In this document: positions 40,401 through 43,030 of the stretch, piece by piece | How positions within the stretch are numbered: the first letter of the stretch is position 1 | Layout of the letters: each line of letters opens with the position of its first letter | Assembly: GCA_030220185.1 (NCBI GenBank) | Contig: JASPKZ010001600.1 | Location: 186,001 to 250,000 of the forward strand | DNA from: Diploptera punctata | Lineage: Eukaryota; Arthropoda; Insecta; Blattodea; Blaberidae | DNA length: 64,000 nt | Direction: 5' to 3' | The notes under the pieces: generated by a model | Databases searched by the model: none | Told to the model about the DNA's origin: nothing | What the model saw: the letters and a program-made list of their open reading frames with translations, nothing else | Position numbers and translations under genes: made by a program

Positions 40401-41056
40401 CCTCATTTCTTTTATAGTCCCACTTTGTGTAGCCCTGCTGTTTGGCGCATAAATCGCATCTCATTTGCTGTTATTCGGCTTTCGTCTCTTCTTTGTATTG
40501 TCCATGCTTCACTACCATATGTTTAATACTGGTCTTGCAAGAACCTTATAAAGCCGTAATCTTGTGTTCTTCTGTACTAAAGATGGTTTCTTTATACTGT
40601 TAATTATGCCTGTTGTTTTTGTAAAATTTGCGATTTTCTTTGATATATCAGCTTCATCTTGAAATGTTAAATTATAACCCAAATAATTAAATTTGTTTAC
40701 TCATTCTAAAATTTCATCATCCAGAACAATTTTGTATATGTCAGTAGAAGGCAAGGTTTTCCCTTTACCTCTCATACAACCTAAACGTCAGGGCCGGAGA
40801 CTAGGCAGTTGGACTATAGATCAGAGTTACCAGAAATCGTAAATATAAACAGCAGTTTTGTTGATTTACAAGGACACCTGTTTATATTCTCAAGAAGTTT
40901 TAATGTCTCTTTGATTGTAGATGCTTTTCTGATGTTATCTTTAACCTGAGGCATTTTTTTGTTATATTGCAGGGTGATGATTATCAAGATGGATTTTTTA
41001 TGGGTCTGCAAGAAGGTGGGGATGAAGATTCAACAACATTTAGACTGAGATTTTGA
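4047..41056 (+). CDS. Cdk11: CDK11 (PITSLRE) cyclin-dependent kinase, 5'-partial, 12 exons
   Basis: This is a CMGC-family Ser/Thr kinase. Known CDK11 acts with cyclin L in the nucleus in pre-mRNA splicing and transcription and has roles in mitosis. The join 4047-4174, 5265-5483, 14406-14554, 15988-16113, 21687-21969, 23168-23312, 24336-24480, 30032-30261, 32277-32393, 34158-34306, 37836-38019, 40973-41056 is 1959 nt (652 aa plus stop), with AG acceptors, GT donors and consistent phases throughout. Residues 1 to about 290 are charged and Ser-rich, as in the CDK11 N-terminus. The kinase domain (about 292-595) shows the EGSYGVVY glycine loop, VALKKL lysine, the diagnostic PITSLRE helix, HRDLKTSN catalytic loop, DFG and the YRAPE motif. 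The C-terminus ends in FRLRF, resembling the FSLKF end of vertebrate CDK11. No start codon is visible, so the first exons lie upstream. No key residue is missing and the gene looks intact. Confidence 0.96.
4330..4700 (-). mobile_element. LINE 3' fragment (C-terminal RT tail family)
   Basis: On the minus strand this is a decayed version of the C-terminal LINE block seen better at 34600 and 51960: a GNERHAW-like segment, a GRP-rich stretch, WENN(I/V)N, an AQDRD-type motif and AAMN. It is 5' truncated. Confidence 0.7.
5265..5483 (+). CDS. Cdk11: CDK11 exon b
   Basis: The acceptor TTTTCAG and donor GTATAT bound 73 codons. The first base completes the Ser codon left open by exon a. The peptide starts [12 protein letters not shown] and is acidic/basic, with a probable helical Lys/Glu-rich end ([18 protein letters not shown]). 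The exon leaves two bases open. Confidence 0.85.
5650..5785. repeat. Short foldback element
   Basis: GGAAATATTTTACACCTCA and CTCATAAAAATGTCTATTTT at the left are mirrored by ATTTTTATGAGATGAAGTAT and AAAAAATTTCC at the right. It looks like a worn arm pair of the PLE-derived family, without a tail. Confidence 0.5.
5870..6505 (-). pseudogene. PLE GIY-YIG endonuclease domain, 211 aa open frame
   Basis: The frame starts at an internal Met and lacks the RT domain. Around residues 75-100 it has [20 protein letters not shown] and [10 protein letters not shown], the GIY...YIG nuclease core with the CxxC pair typical of Penelope-like elements. [13 protein letters not shown] follows, a conserved C-terminal block shared with the copies at 28.6 and 57.1 kb. 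In a full element this nuclease would nick the target for reverse transcription. Here it is a truncated but still open copy inside a CDK11 intron. Confidence 0.85.
6575..6672 (-). mobile_element. SINE fragment inserted in PLE
   Basis: AAGTAAAGTGATCCCGCAAC through CAGCCGGGTTGT matches the 3' part of the tRNA-derived SINE at 23387-23690. The tRNA head is missing here. Confidence 0.75.
6950..7530 (-). mobile_element. Decayed LINE reverse-transcriptase C-terminal fragment
   Basis: On the minus strand, a YLG-like segment, INERINKGN, an LTYGA-like motif and RMAKNN-type C-terminal sequence can be read through many stops and shifts. It resembles the RT thumb to C-terminus of an APE-type LINE. The SINE at 7595 lies downstream. 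Confidence 0.6.
7595..7911 (+). mobile_element. tRNA-derived SINE, family S1, full length
   Basis: A perfect 11-bp target duplication ACCATATATTT flanks it (7584-7594, 7912-7922). The head has a tRNA-like B box (GGTTCGATCCC) after a TGGTTTCGAGGTAGCG-like A-box region. Next comes a body with CAT repeats and a tail with GCATAGCATGAAAATGCTAT and CCTGCCTTCGGGCAG hairpins. Other copies are at 41648-41945 and 43822-44099 (both minus). Confidence 0.88.
8045..8170 (+). mobile_element. Minimal PLE-derived foldback element
   Basis: Arms of about 45 bp (AATGTTGAGTTGTTTTTGAC and its complement) meet at a TTCTTAAGAA centre. The tail CCTCATAGTGTTATTTCCTA is at the right only. No hammerhead core is left, so it is the most reduced member of the family. 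Confidence 0.75.
8325..8903 (+). mobile_element. Unclassified 0.58-kb repeat, copy 1
   Basis: It is collinear with 24530-25117 over its whole length. The ends are AGGGCCGCATGC and, inverted, AGGGTCGAATC, with further weak similarity (CATTAG) inside, suggesting imperfect terminal inverted repeats. No coding domain is recognisable, which suggests a non-autonomous DNA transposon. Confidence 0.65.
9000..9834. other. AT-rich intron with isolated PLE tail remnant
   Basis: The only recognisable piece is AGTAGGAAGTAACACTATAA near 9648-9667, an orphan PLE-type tail. No gene is seen. Confidence 0.45.
9835..10195 (+). mobile_element. Bipartite non-autonomous LINE derivative (5' leader plus 3' tail)
   Basis: A leader (TTCCACTTACTTGTGTTTTG through GGCTATAAGATGGCAGCCCC) joins directly to the last about 80 bp of the RTE-like LINE (GATCGTAACAGGCCTGGGCC and GGAAGGAAGAAGAAG). 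The same combination is found on the other strand at 46444-46870. The ORF between is missing. Confidence 0.75.
10258..10830 (-). repeat. Imperfect tandem duplication of about 280 bp containing a decayed coding sequence
   Basis: The block 10258-10535 is repeated at 10534-10820 (ATGCATGGTCACTAATTTGT starts both). On the minus strand both read as similar protein ([20 protein letters not shown] and similar), with stops between. The protein family is not recognised. Confidence 0.7.
10345..11240 (-). pseudogene. Unknown protein remnant
   Basis: Two open stretches on the minus strand (11019-11240 and 10345-10725) with an intervening readable piece ([19 protein letters not shown]) look like one helical protein broken by stops and frameshifts. 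No motif allows a family call. It could be an old retrocopy of a host gene or part of an unfamiliar transposon. It lies antisense within a CDK11 intron. Confidence 0.45.
11505..11675 (-). mobile_element. PLE-derived foldback element without tail
   Basis: Arms of about 75 bp (AAGTTTTATATGATTTTCGT and TATTACAATATAAATTTGTA mirrored at the right) flank a short centre. A hammerhead core lies on the minus strand of the left arm. Confidence 0.65.
11535..11573 (-). ncRNA. Hammerhead ribozyme candidate
   Basis: Minus strand: 3-bp helix I (TGT 11571-11573 with ACA 11535-11537), CTGAAGA (11564-11570), helix II GGTAC-AAA-GTACC, AAAAC in place of GAAAC, then the palindrome ACAGCTGT (11539-11546) with GTT as cleavage triplet. 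Confidence 0.6.
11680..12335. other. AT-rich intron, no supported feature
   Basis: There are no conserved frames or element ends that I can identify in this stretch. Confidence 0.4.
12336..12805 (+). mobile_element. tRNA-like element pair, direct orientation
   Basis: Two tRNA-like units (about 12355-12415 and 12705-12782) with B boxes GGTTCAAACCCC and GGTTCGAACCCC are joined by a linker of about 290 bp. Each unit is framed by AGAAAAATTTGC and its near complement (TAATTTTT.TCTTCAAATAT). The linker includes CTTCTTAATAAAGAAGCCAC. Confidence 0.7.
12988..13161 (+). mobile_element. PLE-derived foldback nested in LINE
   Basis: A perfect 13-bp duplication AAATAAATTTAAT (12975-12987, 13162-13174) bounds the insertion. 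The inverted arms (TTGAGTGGAGAACATATTTT and complement) are followed by the tail CCTCATAATGTTCACTTCCC at the right. The core keeps GAAAC plus ACCA-A-TGGT but lost CUGANGA. Confidence 0.88.
13432..13815 (+). mobile_element. tRNA-like element pair, direct orientation, nested in LINE
   Basis: Two tRNA-like units (13437-13506 and 13726-13798) have A boxes (TAGCTCAGATG), identical anticodon arms (TTGGC CTAGAAA GCCAA) and B boxes. They are separated by a linker of about 220 bp related to that at 12.4 kb. Flanks share ATTAAAA. Confidence 0.75.
14406..14554 (+). CDS. Cdk11: CDK11 exon c
   Basis: This exon follows an 8.9-kb intron. A long T-tract and CAG precede it, and the first base closes the split Ser codon. 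The donor is the GT at 14555. A stronger-looking GTAATT four bases on would throw the next exon out of frame, so phase decides. It is Ser/Glu-rich ([14 protein letters not shown]) and leaves one base open. Confidence 0.85.
14751..15203 (+). mobile_element. Solo LTR candidate
   Basis: The 4-bp duplication AGTG flanks it (14747-14750, 15204-15207). The 453-bp unit has promoter-like composition: a TTATAAGGCG TATA-type box near 14957, a GC-richer transcribed part with TTCTTCAGTAACCGTTCGCG, and an AATAAA at 15130-15135 before the 3' end. Neither coding sequence nor a second LTR is adjacent. It is inferred to be the product of LTR-LTR recombination. Confidence 0.6.
15530..15935 (-). mobile_element. 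Interspersed repeat X, minus copy
   Basis: The complement shares blocks with 54490-55330: GGGAATCTACTTATCC, CTTCTTGGCATCAATGA, TTCAATTCTGTGTACA and GGTTTAGGCAGTGAAAG. The class is not certain. It is non-coding. Confidence 0.6.
15988..16113 (+). CDS. Cdk11: CDK11 exon d
   Basis: The acceptor is TTTATATAG and the donor is GTGAGT. The exon encodes [20 protein letters not shown] and then a strongly basic Lys/Arg/His run and an acidic Ser stretch ([10 protein letters not shown]). A bipartite nuclear localisation signal is plausible in the basic run. Two bases complete the open codon and one is left for exon e. Confidence 0.88.
16680..16827 (+). mobile_element. Single tRNA-like element nested in inverted dimer
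   Basis: The flanking AATATTGAGA duplication marks a young insertion. It has a cloverleaf-like head (16729-16803) with A box TAGCTCAGTTGG, anticodon arm TTGGC CCGGAAA GCCAA and B box GGTTCGAGT. The ends are GAGAAAAATTTGC and AAAATTTTTCTC. Confidence 0.75.
17109..17182 (+). tRNA. tRNA-like head of SINE, full cloverleaf, probably not a functional tRNA
   Basis: A 7-bp acceptor stem (GCCTGGA with TTCAGGC, one wobble), D arm GCTC/GAGC, anticodon arm TTAGC-ACGGAAA-GCTAA and T arm CCGGG-TTCGATT-CCCGG all form. Position 33 is C instead of the near-universal U, and the copy is embedded in a repeated element, so I treat it as a SINE promoter. Confidence 0.6.
17222..17870 (-). mobile_element. RTE-like LINE 3' fragment
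   Basis: It is nearly the same sequence as 50800-51390 in the other orientation. It encodes an RT C-terminal portion ([36 protein letters not shown]) and ends with the GGCCTAATACTTGGAAGGAA plus GAA-repeat tail at 17222. It is 5' truncated. The frame breaks after the [14 protein letters not shown] segment. Confidence 0.9.
18100..18960 (-). repeat. Tandem duplication of about 360 bp with unknown coding remnant
   Basis: 18195-18545 is repeated at 18557-18905 (TTCATCTCTTCTCTA starts both). The minus strand reads as similar peptide in both copies ([20 protein letters not shown]), possibly a cysteine motif, broken by stops. I do not recognise the family. Confidence 0.6.
19395..19965 (+). mobile_element. 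PLE-derived foldback element with internal sub-repeats and right tail
   Basis: Arms (TTTGAGTTTGTATTTTTTAA, then CCTCATATGTTTATTTTGTT) are inverted around about 19660. The centre holds three alternating copies of an about 60-bp unit (AATTATGAACTTTGAAAATT). The tail CCTCATAATGTAACTTCCTA is at the right. The flank-arm duplicate AATATGAAAACATATTT is seen near both ends. Confidence 0.75.
19470..19504 (-). ncRNA. Hammerhead ribozyme candidate
   Basis: Minus strand: CTGAAGA (19496-19502), helix II GGAGC-AATA-GCTTT, GAAAC (19476-19480), a four-base loop and GTC. The mirrored copy on the plus strand has CTGAAGA at 19831-19837 but GGAAC. Helix I is weak. Confidence 0.55.
20510..21140 (-). mobile_element. 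RTE-like LINE, internally deleted (5' leader joined to RT C-terminus)
   Basis: On the minus strand the 5' region (GACTAGAGGCTATAAGGTAG leader, then [18 protein letters not shown]) runs straight into the RT C-terminus ([37 protein letters not shown]) and then a GGCC...AAAACGAATTTG 3' end. The RT core and endonuclease are missing. This is a third case of the bipartite deletion pattern. Confidence 0.75.
21285..21445. mobile_element. tRNA-like element pair, inverted, head to head
   Basis: A minus-strand tRNA-like copy (CCTAGACTGGGGTTTGAACC) meets a plus-strand copy (GGTCCTGGGTTCAAAGCCCA) at a TAGGTAGCTCACTTCGATAG centre. The two form an almost perfect 75-bp-arm palindrome. Both share GACATAGAAAGTC anticodon arms. 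Confidence 0.75.
21687..21969 (+). CDS. Cdk11: CDK11 exon e (acidic linker and kinase domain entry)
   Basis: The acceptor is TTTTCCAG and the donor GTAAAT. The exon encodes an acidic Ser/Glu/Asp linker, then [15 protein letters not shown]. The latter matches the conserved segment directly before the glycine loop in CDK11 kinases (vertebrate form GCRSVEEF). It leaves two bases open. Confidence 0.95.
22080..22345 (-). mobile_element. tRNA-derived SINE candidate (family S8)
   Basis: The complement begins with a tRNA-like head (GGCTTAGTGATCAGCA, then GTCCCGGATTCAATTCCC). The tail half (GGCATTGGCTTAATTGTAAC, CCCACTTCTGAAGTTGGGGC) recurs in partial form at 43070-43180. Confidence 0.65.
22556..22853 (+). 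mobile_element. PLE-derived foldback element, inner copy
   Basis: A perfect 13-bp duplication ATATCATTCCCAT (22543-22555, 22854-22866) bounds 298 bp. The arms (TCTTACCTCAATATTAATGT and complement) surround a short spacer with CCAGGGTGTGCAACATAAA. The tail ACCTCAAAATATAACTTCCT is at the right only. Relatives are at 33.56, 35.17 and 42.06 kb. Confidence 0.9.
22723..22762 (+). ncRNA. Hammerhead ribozyme candidate
   Basis: CTGACGA (22726-22732), a 6-bp helix II AAAACA/TGTTTT, GAAAC (22750-22754), then the ACATGT palindrome with GTC (22757-22759). Only one helix I base pair is adjacent. A longer alternative pairing GTTTGGAC with GTCCAA exists. Confidence 0.6.
22964..23007 (+). ncRNA. Hammerhead ribozyme candidate
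   Basis: Helix I CAG/CTG (22964-22966 with 23005-23007), CTGATGA (22967-22973), helix II GGGAA...TTTCCC, GATAC (one change from GAAAC), the palindrome ACTGCAGT (22996-23003), then U as the cleavage base. Confidence 0.6.
23168..23312 (+). CDS. Cdk11: CDK11 exon f (glycine loop, PITSLRE helix)
   Basis: This exon encodes the ATP-binding loop ([14 protein letters not shown]), the catalytic Lys ([15 protein letters not shown]) and the hallmark PITSLRE cyclin-binding helix followed by INTLLK. The acceptor is TTTACAG and the donor GTAAGT. It ends in phase 0. Confidence 0.98.
23387..23692 (-). mobile_element. tRNA-derived SINE, family S5
   Basis: The complement starts with a tRNA-like head (GCTGTAGCTTAGTGGTTAAG with box A, GGTTCAAGTCCC box B), a body rich in CCTGAGGTCGACTCAGCC-like sequence and a tail ending in GATCACTTTACTTTACTTTA. 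A head-plus-tail copy is at 63800-63925 and a headless fragment is at 6575-6672. Confidence 0.85.
23928..24225 (+). mobile_element. tRNA-derived SINE candidate, family S6
   Basis: The head GGCAGCTCCTTGGTGCAAGC carries a degraded A box and AAGATTGAGTCTTGG a degraded B box. The body has TTTCTTGGGGTTTCTCCC, then a run of CATTTCATTTCATTTCATTC and a CCTCTATAAATATAGGACC end. Confidence 0.6.
24336..24480 (+). CDS. Cdk11: CDK11 exon g (kinase N-lobe to hinge)
   Basis: The exon encodes [16 protein letters not shown], then the hinge [18 protein letters not shown], all conserved in CDK11. It is bounded by TTTTTTTCAG and GTAATA. The last codon is split after one base. Confidence 0.97.
24530..25117 (+). 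mobile_element. Unclassified 0.58-kb repeat, copy 2
   Basis: It is alignable end to end with 8325-8903, with indels. The plus-strand frame 24642-24977 is not maintained in copy 1, so it is not taken as a gene. The ends are AGGGCCGCATGC and, inverted, AGGGTTCAATG. Confidence 0.7.
25290..25328 (-). ncRNA. Hammerhead ribozyme candidate
   Basis: Minus strand: CTGATGA (25320-25326), helix II GGAGC...GCTTT, GAAAC (25298-25302) and the ACATGT palindrome with GTC (25293-25295). Helix I is 2 bp (AA/TT). The mate in the right arm near 29860 keeps GAAACATGTC but has CTAAAGA. Confidence 0.6.
25420..26660 (-). pseudogene. PLE RT and GIY-YIG remnant, left arm
   Basis: The complement can be followed through multiple stops. 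It runs from an RT segment around 26400-26540 ([12 protein letters not shown], then [18 protein letters not shown]), through a thumb region ([19 protein letters not shown]), to GIY...YIG around 25650-25700. It is not translatable. A local palindrome at 25560-25620 interrupts it. Confidence 0.75.
26690..27490 (+). pseudogene. PLE RT remnant, right arm
   Basis: This is the inverted counterpart of the left arm. It contains GTTACGCATTATCTCC-type motif C context, the YVDDVI box near 26920, then [20 protein letters not shown] near 27160 and the [11 protein letters not shown] block before the breakpoint. Stops and shifts are present. Confidence 0.75.
27616..27656 (-). ncRNA. Hammerhead ribozyme candidate, strong match
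   Basis: Minus strand: helix I CTC/GAG (27654-27656, 27616-27618), CTGAAGA (27647-27653), helix II GTCTAC/GTAGAC (6 bp), GAAAC (27622-27626), then GTC (27619-27621). The helix III strand ACGT is self-complementary with no loop, so only a dimer could form it. Confidence 0.75.
27650..28437 (-). pseudogene. PLE C-terminal RT/GIY-YIG frame, 5' truncated
   Basis: The frame is open from about 28437 without a start ([15 protein letters not shown]) down to a stop at 27650. The visible Met at 28294 is internal. It shows [17 protein letters not shown], then [20 protein letters not shown], the GIY-YIG core with CxC, and EKSAVAEHW, a catalytic-helix block. The C-terminal end overlaps the left hammerhead repeat. 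It belongs to a PLE lineage distinct from the other copies here, and its frame is undamaged. Confidence 0.85.
28450..28490 (+). ncRNA. Hammerhead ribozyme candidate, strong match
   Basis: This is the inverted mate of 27616-27656: helix I CTC/GAG, CTGAAGA (28453-28459), helix II GTCTAC/GTAGAC, GAAAC (28480-28484), GTC (28485-28487). All core positions fit the consensus. Confidence 0.75.
28611..29174 (+). pseudogene. PLE GIY-YIG endonuclease region
   Basis: The frame is open without its N-terminal [71 protein letters not shown] and [10 protein letters not shown] follow in order, matching 5870-6505 and 57092-57559. The last 35 residues are arm sequence. Confidence 0.82.
29410..29622. repeat. 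GC-richer 0.2-kb insertion inside PLE reading frame
   Basis: It splits the PLE block that should read CTGCAGTAATAGCTGCTCAC. The insert (TTACCCGTTTAAGGAG to CTTTGAATGAG) has CACGTG, TGACGTCA and TATA-like sequence. AGTA-like bases are duplicated at both joints. The family is unknown. Confidence 0.5.
30032..30261 (+). CDS. Cdk11: CDK11 exon h (catalytic loop, activation segment)
   Basis: This exon carries the [11 protein letters not shown] catalytic loop, the [11 protein letters not shown] activation segment and [15 protein letters not shown]. It follows a 5.5-kb intron holding the giant nested Penelope-like palindrome. Bounds are CTTTACAG and GTAAGT. Confidence 0.98.
30425..30550 (+). repeat. 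Worn PLE-type end with tail
   Basis: ATCTTACTTTATATTTTGTC is followed by the tail CCTCATAGTGTTACTTCCTA at 30529-30548. The remainder of the element is gone. Confidence 0.5.
30700..30910 (+). mobile_element. RTE-like LINE, last 0.2 kb
   Basis: It encodes [19 protein letters not shown] and [11 protein letters not shown], then the GGCCTTGGCCTAATACTTGG tail with GAAGAAGAAG. It is identical in order to 51195-51390 and is severely 5' truncated. Confidence 0.88.
31362..31420 (+). repeat. (ATT)n microsatellite
   Basis: About 18-20 perfect ATT units lie just after a GGCCTAATACCTGCATGG LINE-type 3' end. The repeat is probably seeded by the LINE tail. Confidence 0.9.
31485..31918. mobile_element. tRNA-like element pair, inverted, with long linker
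   Basis: A minus copy (31494-31565, GGTTTGAACCCAGGACCTTT) and a plus copy (31845-31905, GGTCCTGGGTTCAAACCCTA) face outward around a 280-bp linker. The linker carries the same TTCTTTATTAAGAAGACATT block as the direct pairs, plus its own inverted segment (CATAATTTTATATTAATTTT). Confidence 0.72.
32277..32393 (+). CDS. Cdk11: CDK11 exon i
   Basis: 39 codons in phase 0 encode [20 protein letters not shown] and [16 protein letters not shown], the kinase subdomain IX-X region. Bounds are CTTATAG and GTGAGT. Confidence 0.97.
32590..32985. mobile_element. PLE-derived foldback element, near-perfect palindrome
   Basis: Arms of about 175 bp (ATCTTACCTCATATTTCATG to CAACACCAGATGGCAACATT) are inverted around 32765 with very few differences. 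This is the least diverged foldback in the window. The tail CCTCATAATGTGTTTCCCAA is at the right only. Each arm has a hammerhead-like core. Confidence 0.85.
32634..32678 (-). ncRNA. Hammerhead-like motif
   Basis: Minus strand: helix I CGG/CCG, TTGAAAA (two changes from CUGANGA), helix II AATGA/TCATT, GAA, then the 10-base palindrome AACTATAGTT (32638-32647) and UUA cleavage triplet. The core is degenerate but helices I-III all form. The same core lies on the plus strand at 32848-32892. Confidence 0.45.
33298..33375 (+). repeat. PLE end fragment related to the 25.2-29.9 kb element
   Basis: GCTTTGAAACATATGTTTTA, GAGGTAAGAAGAATACAGAC and CAAACTTATTTATTAGAAG match the right end at 29865-29945. 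The hammerhead 5' half is missing, but GAAACATATGTT with its palindrome remains. Confidence 0.6.
33560..33790 (+). mobile_element. PLE-derived foldback element with two opposed hammerhead cores
   Basis: It is a shorter sister of 22556-22853: arms TCTTACCTCAATATTAATGT to TTATCTTCAG inverted around 33647, then tail ACCTCAAAATATAACTTCCT. Confidence 0.85.
33650..33691 (+). ncRNA. Hammerhead ribozyme candidate
   Basis: CTGAAGA (33653-33659), helix II AAAAC...GTTTT, GAAAC (33679-33683), the ACATGT palindrome, GTC (33686-33688). A mirror core with CTGAAGA at 33636-33642 lies on the minus strand. The two 5' boxes are only 10 bases apart. Confidence 0.6.
34158..34306 (+). CDS. Cdk11: CDK11 exon j
   Basis: This exon encodes [19 protein letters not shown] and the segment through [11 protein letters not shown], the CMGC-insert region of CDK11. 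Bounds are ATTTCCAG and GTATGT. It leaves two bases open. Confidence 0.97.
34590..34975 (-). mobile_element. LINE 3' fragment (AAMNLRV C-terminus)
   Basis: The complement encodes [20 protein letters not shown] and a [10 protein letters not shown] block, an [11 protein letters not shown] segment and AAMNLRV, the conserved C-terminus of an abundant arthropod LINE. Related pieces are at 4330, 46205, 46880, 51960 and 53740. Confidence 0.85.
35271..36775 (-). mobile_element. Tc1-like transposon (DD34E), inactivated
   Basis: TA duplications (35269-35270, 36776-36777) flank inverted repeats starting CACTGCTCAAAAAAATTAGG, with a further matching stretch over about 70 bp. The transposase lies on the minus strand. 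The element is 1505 bp, a usual Tc1 length. Confidence 0.95.
35488..36517 (-). pseudogene. Tc1 transposase, one frameshift and one stop
   Basis: The N-terminus (36517 to about 36311) is the paired-like HTH ([20 protein letters not shown]). The chain continues in another frame (36300-35932) with the second HTH ([13 protein letters not shown]) and the first catalytic Asp (LFSDESRF). After an in-frame TAG it resumes to 35488 with the second Asp (FMDDNARPH) and [12 protein letters not shown]. The spacing Asp to Glu is 34 residues, giving DD34E. A cut-and-paste enzyme is inferred. This copy cannot make it because of the frameshift near 36305 and the stop near 35930. Confidence 0.93.
37240..37720 (-). 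mobile_element. LINE C-terminal fragment with zinc-knuckle-like RT tail
   Basis: The complement encodes [14 protein letters not shown], then [20 protein letters not shown], the Cys/His block that ends jockey/R1-type LINE ORFs after the RNase H/RT region. It is 5' truncated, with one shift. Confidence 0.75.
37836..38019 (+). CDS. Cdk11: CDK11 exon k (end of kinase domain)
   Basis: This exon encodes [20 protein letters not shown], then [13 protein letters not shown], the conserved end of the CDK11 catalytic domain. A less conserved tail (about 35 aa) follows. Bounds are GTTACAG and GTATGT. Confidence 0.97.
38040..38250 (-). mobile_element. LINE 3' fragment (IKLPKGGH family)
   Basis: The complement encodes [20 protein letters not shown] and [10 protein letters not shown], the same order as 51405-51720 (YNWEELKRRKAWEDREM, FGIDLPKGGH). 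It begins inside CDK11 intron k-l. Confidence 0.7.
38251..39330. other. Intron stretch without supported feature
   Basis: There is no domain or element boundary that I trust. A G-run is present at 38201-38210 just upstream. Short frames at 38238-39093 lack family motifs. Confidence 0.4.
39340..39565 (-). pseudogene. PLE endonuclease C-terminal relic
   Basis: The complement reads [14 protein letters not shown] and MNFEIPGN-like sequence, the block following GIY-YIG in the PLEs at 5.9, 28.9 and 57.5 kb. No ends survive. Confidence 0.55.
40150..40790 (-). mobile_element. RTE-like LINE 3' fragment
   Basis: The complement shows a FNYLGY-like start, [15 protein letters not shown] sequence, [49 protein letters not shown] and [12 protein letters not shown], then a GGCCACATGGCCTAATACTT 3' end. 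Several shifts. Confidence 0.82.
40973..41056 (+). CDS. Cdk11: CDK11 terminal exon l with stop codon
   Basis: After ATATTGCAG the exon encodes [20 protein letters not shown] and TTFRLRF, then TGA. The phase matches exon k, and the ending resembles the vertebrate CDK11 terminus. Confidence 0.93.
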   Translation, partial: GDDYQDGFFMGLQEGGDEDSTTFRLRF

Positions 41057-41152
41057 CATTCCATGTATATTTAAAAGTTGTGTATATATTTGAGTGAAAT
41101 CACATTCAATACTATTCACCTTGGCATATGACTTAGTTCATAGATCGCTTCC

Positions 41153-41158
41153 AATAAA
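41153..41158 (+). promoter_or_regulatory. CDK11 polyadenylation signal (AATAAA)
   Basis: This is the first canonical AATAAA after the CDK11 stop, 97 bases downstream. A T/GT-rich stretch follows at about 41170-41190. It implies a short 3' UTR of about 120 nt. Confidence 0.75.
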
Positions 41159-41647
41159 AAATTAAAGAGGTCTTGTTCATTTATGTGCTATCTCTGTCTC
41201 TTTTATCCTCTCGAGGTTTCTGCAGTCAGTTACAGTTGATGATTTTAATGGATATTTGTTATAATCATATATCATTTATTAAATATTCAATTACAATAAT
41301 TGAAAGGCCCTTATTCCAATACAGCTAATTGACAAGTCACTGCTCTGTCCTGGAGAAAGGGCATTTTAACATGAAACTAAAAATGAAATGCTCAACTGTG
41401 ACTCTGTATGAAGGCTGACAGAAGGTCCTTTTAGCAATGACCAGTTCCATTATTAAATTCCAAGGTTATTAATATGTAATAGTTTATCCAAGTTAAAGTA
41501 GTACCAACAAATACATTATGAATACAAAAGTAAAACCAAAGACCATATACCCAATTTTAAAACTTATTCTGCATACCGAGGTTTGTCCAGACCCCAATGT
41601 AAAGAAACTTACTTCTGTGTTAAAAAATAAAGCTTTTTATTATGTCA

Positions 41648-41945
41648 TCCATCCATAGTAATTCTGCCTGAGGGCAGGTCTTTCACTGCAATCGTAGCAT
41701 TTTCATGCTATGCTTTGCAGCTTTACTAGGGAATTATAGGTGTGGTAGCTTCCCGTTGCTTTCCACACCAGTGAAGGATGGTGATGATGATGGCCAGATG
41801 ATTTTCGGCGACCGTTGGGCCCTAATTTGTCTTACAGGTAAGGAAAAACCCCGAAAAAACCTCACCCGGGAAGCTTGTCCGGACCGGGGATCGGACCCAG
41901 GCCTGCTACCTCGAGACCACAACAGTGGACTATTATGGCATAGTA
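41648..41945 (-). mobile_element. tRNA-derived SINE, family S1, minus copy
   Basis: CATAGTAATTCTGCCTGAGG to CTACCTCGAGACCACAACAG is the complement of 7595-7911. The head is more degraded. It lies just 3' of the CDK11 polyadenylation site. Confidence 0.82.
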
Positions 41946-42023
41946 AAAGTAAAATAATAATAAATTTGTATCATTAAATAAATTAATTAATAGATAAAAT
42001 AGGTTGTAGTATTAACTCGAAAG

Positions 42024-42200
42024 CCTCATAATGTAATTTACCATAATAAATAACTATCAGTCTGGCTAAAGCTGAGACTGATATAGAAGATATATCGAAA
42101 CATGTTCGAGAACAAATCAACATTAAATTGAGGTAAGATGATTTGAGATTAAGAAAAAAAACTTGATTAAAAGTACCTCAAAATATAACTTTCTAAAATA
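42024..42200 (+). mobile_element. Half of a PLE-derived foldback
   Basis: CAGTCTGGCTAAAGCTGAGA, TCGAAACATGTTCGAGAACA and TTGAGGTAAGATGATTTGAG match the right arm of 22556-22853, then the tail ACCTCAAAATATAACTTTCT. An unrelated tail-like GCCTCATAATGTAATTTACC lies to the left. Confidence 0.7.
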
Positions 42201-42879
42201 AACCATTAAATAACTGTATTTTGAAATATTTTTCAAATATAAGGAATAAGATTATTATTATATAAAACTTTCCTCATTAGAGGATTGCCTCAAGGACAAA
42301 GTGATACAATTTTTGTAATTGATGAAATACATTTTGTAAATACATTAAAAAAATTCAACTTGTAGGTCTAATTGAAGTATACATACTATATACATATTTA
42401 TAAAAGTAACAAACCATAAAAATATTTTTACAACAGAAGCCTCCTTAAAATATTTCTTAATTCAAGCACTGGCCTCATCAATTCTTTTATTCACTAAATA
42501 TACTAATAAATTAATTAAATGACTAGTAAATTTACAGTAAGTAGCTTTGAAATATGAGGATATCAAAACCATTGTTTGTTCCTTCAAAAATATAAACCAC
42601 TTATTTAACATCACTCTTAATATGGAATTCATGTGAACCCAAGAGGTCAATGTTAATAGAATTCTTTAGAAACATGAAGGTATGATTGCCTCAGAAATTA
42701 ACTTCAGAAACAATAAATAAAATAATTTTGTGAGGGGTTTATGTGGACCCCAATTGAAATCCAGGGATAGTAGACCTGTAATAATTCTGTGAAGAAAATA
42801 CAAGCCAACTGTAAAGTTTTGTATATTTTACATATTTAAAAAATGTATCAATAATATTAATAATAAAAATAAAGTCCAG
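42201..42879. other. AT-rich intergenic, no feature seen
   Basis: There is no gene, RNA or repeat that I can support here. Confidence 0.4.
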
Positions 42880-43030
42880 TGCTGTGGTCTCGAAGTACTG
42901 TCTTGCCTTGTCATGCAGCAGGCACAGGTTCGATCCCCTGTTGGGACAAGTTTCCTGAGTGAGGTTTTTTCTGGGTTTTTCCTCACTTGTAAAACAAATC
43001 TCAGGAAACTTTAAGGCCCGAACGGTCACT
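42880..43030 (+). mobile_element. tRNA-derived SINE, degraded relative of S1
   Basis: GTGCTGTGGTCTCGAAGTAC, a B box-like GGTTCGATCCCC and TGAGGTTTTTTCTGGGTTTT follow the S1 head and body. The S1 tail is missing, and 43060-43180 holds a piece of the S8 SINE instead. Confidence 0.65.
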
